Below, one piece after another: positions 13,323 to 13,669 of a DNA stretch of 13,669 nt. A program made the translations under genes and the position numbers. How positions within the stretch are numbered: position 1 is the first letter of the stretch; every line of letters starts with the position of its first letter. The stretch is from Candidatus Hermodarchaeota archaeon. Lineage in GTDB: Archaea; Asgardarchaeota; Hermodarchaeia; Hermodarchaeales; Hermodarchaeaceae. The notes beneath the pieces are model-generated. The model ran no database searches. It was not told the origin of the DNA and worked only from the letters and a program-made list of their open reading frames with translations. Location of the stretch: NCBI GenBank assembly GCA_016840595.1, contig JAEOSA010000034.1, positions 1-13,669 on the forward strand, given 5' to 3'.

Positions 13323-13669
13323 CTACTCAATAGCGGGTTTCTTACTAAGCTCTGACGATAAGATGAGTTCTGCCAATTTTTTGAAAACATCACTCACAGC
13401 ATAATCGGTTTTAGCACTTGTCTCAAAATAAAGGGCATTTCGGTCAGCTGAATAGACACGCACCTCATCGGTACTCACTGTCCGTGAGTCGGCTAGATCG
13501 AGTTTGTTCCCTACGATGACGATTGGAACTTCTGTGCCTGAATATTTCCGAATTTGATTGAACCATTTTTCAACATTGACAAAACTTTGGCGAACGGTGA
13601 TATCAAACACCAATAATGCGCCTTTTGCTCCGCGATAATAGATTGGACGAACGCCAGAGTACCGTTCCT
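13323..13669 (-). CDS. Rab/Ras-like small GTPase (partial, N-terminus off window)
   Basis: The frame is open from the window edge to TAG 13323, about 115 residues, starting ERYSGVRPIYYRGAKGALLVFDIT. This matches the region just after the switch II DxxGQ motif of Rab GTPases, including a Rab-type YYRGA. G4 is NKLDL (guanine-specific NKxD) and G5 is ETSAK. G1 (P-loop), switch I and DxxG lie beyond the edge. There are no C-terminal cysteines for prenylation; it ends KKPAIE. Rab/Ras-type GTPases with these motifs are greatly expanded in Asgard archaea and eukaryotes, and are the main basis for the taxonomic call. It lies upstream of the degenerate sensor on the same strand, 74 nt away. Membrane-trafficking or signalling function is inference. 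Confidence 0.9.
   Translation of the reverse strand, partial: ERYSGVRPIYYRGAKGALLVFDITVRQSFVNVEKWFNQIRKYSGTEVPIVIVGNKLDLADSRTVSTDEVRVYSADRNALYFETSAKTDYAVSDVFKKLAELILSSELSKKPAIE

Noticed and set aside
1..13669. tRNA, rRNA, insertion sequence or CRISPR array
   Set aside because: No cloverleaf-like segment, rRNA stretch, transposase motif, terminal inverted repeats or regular repeat array was seen by eye.

Overview
The window looks like archaeal chromosome, most likely from an Asgard (Promethearchaeati) lineage, perhaps Thorarchaeia-like. The best evidence is the truncated Rab/Ras-type small GTPase at the right edge. It is supported by a PP1/PP2A-type Ser/Thr phosphatase, an enlarged family of Lrp/AsnC-like winged-helix regulators, archaeal BRE/TATA-like boxes about 35 nt upstream of conserved leader starts, frequent GTG/TTG starts, and a multi-membrane-segment sensor of archaeal style. 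The lineage call within Asgards is inference.

Layout. (1) Positions 1-1593, minus strand: a radical SAM enzyme resembling the MSMEG_0568 family, followed 15-27 nt later by a GNAT acetyltransferase cut by the window edge. (2) 1781-2329, minus: a small exported beta-rich protein with a hairpin-plus-T-run terminator. (3) 2543-7961: the centrepiece, four plus-strand paralogous regulators of about 320 aa. Each has two winged-helix modules and two ferredoxin-like (RAM-type) halves. Three are in tandem. The fourth lies beyond an oppositely oriented membrane-anchored SGNH/DUF4886-like protein. (4) 7976-10868: a threonine/serine dehydratase (minus) divergent from a carbamate kinase plus PPP-family phosphatase operon. 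(5) 10854-13248, minus: a ten-helix sensor with a degenerate kinase core, followed by a stand-alone degenerate receiver domain. (6) 13323-13669, minus: the Rab-like GTPase fragment.

Main point. The four regulator promoters share one layout. A BRE/TATA box is followed 36-37 nt later by the start of a conserved leader, and each promoter has its own different palindrome in between. The first and fourth regulators also carry the same upstream operator, TTTTGCA-N8-TGCAAAA, exactly 12 nt before the same GAGGTATTATTT promoter box. In both cases a gene for an exported or membrane-anchored protein is transcribed away from the regulator across that intergenic region. In the three tandem copies the leader has two conserved blocks flanking a variable, hairpin-prone middle, and ends exactly 16 nt before a shared GTG start. 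This suggests a locally expanded, cross- and auto-regulated switch family controlling cell-surface proteins. That function is inference from sequence layout.

The remaining genes suggest amino-acid catabolism (threonine deamination, carbamoyl-phosphate-linked ATP formation) and signalling (phosphatase, sensor/receiver, GTPase).
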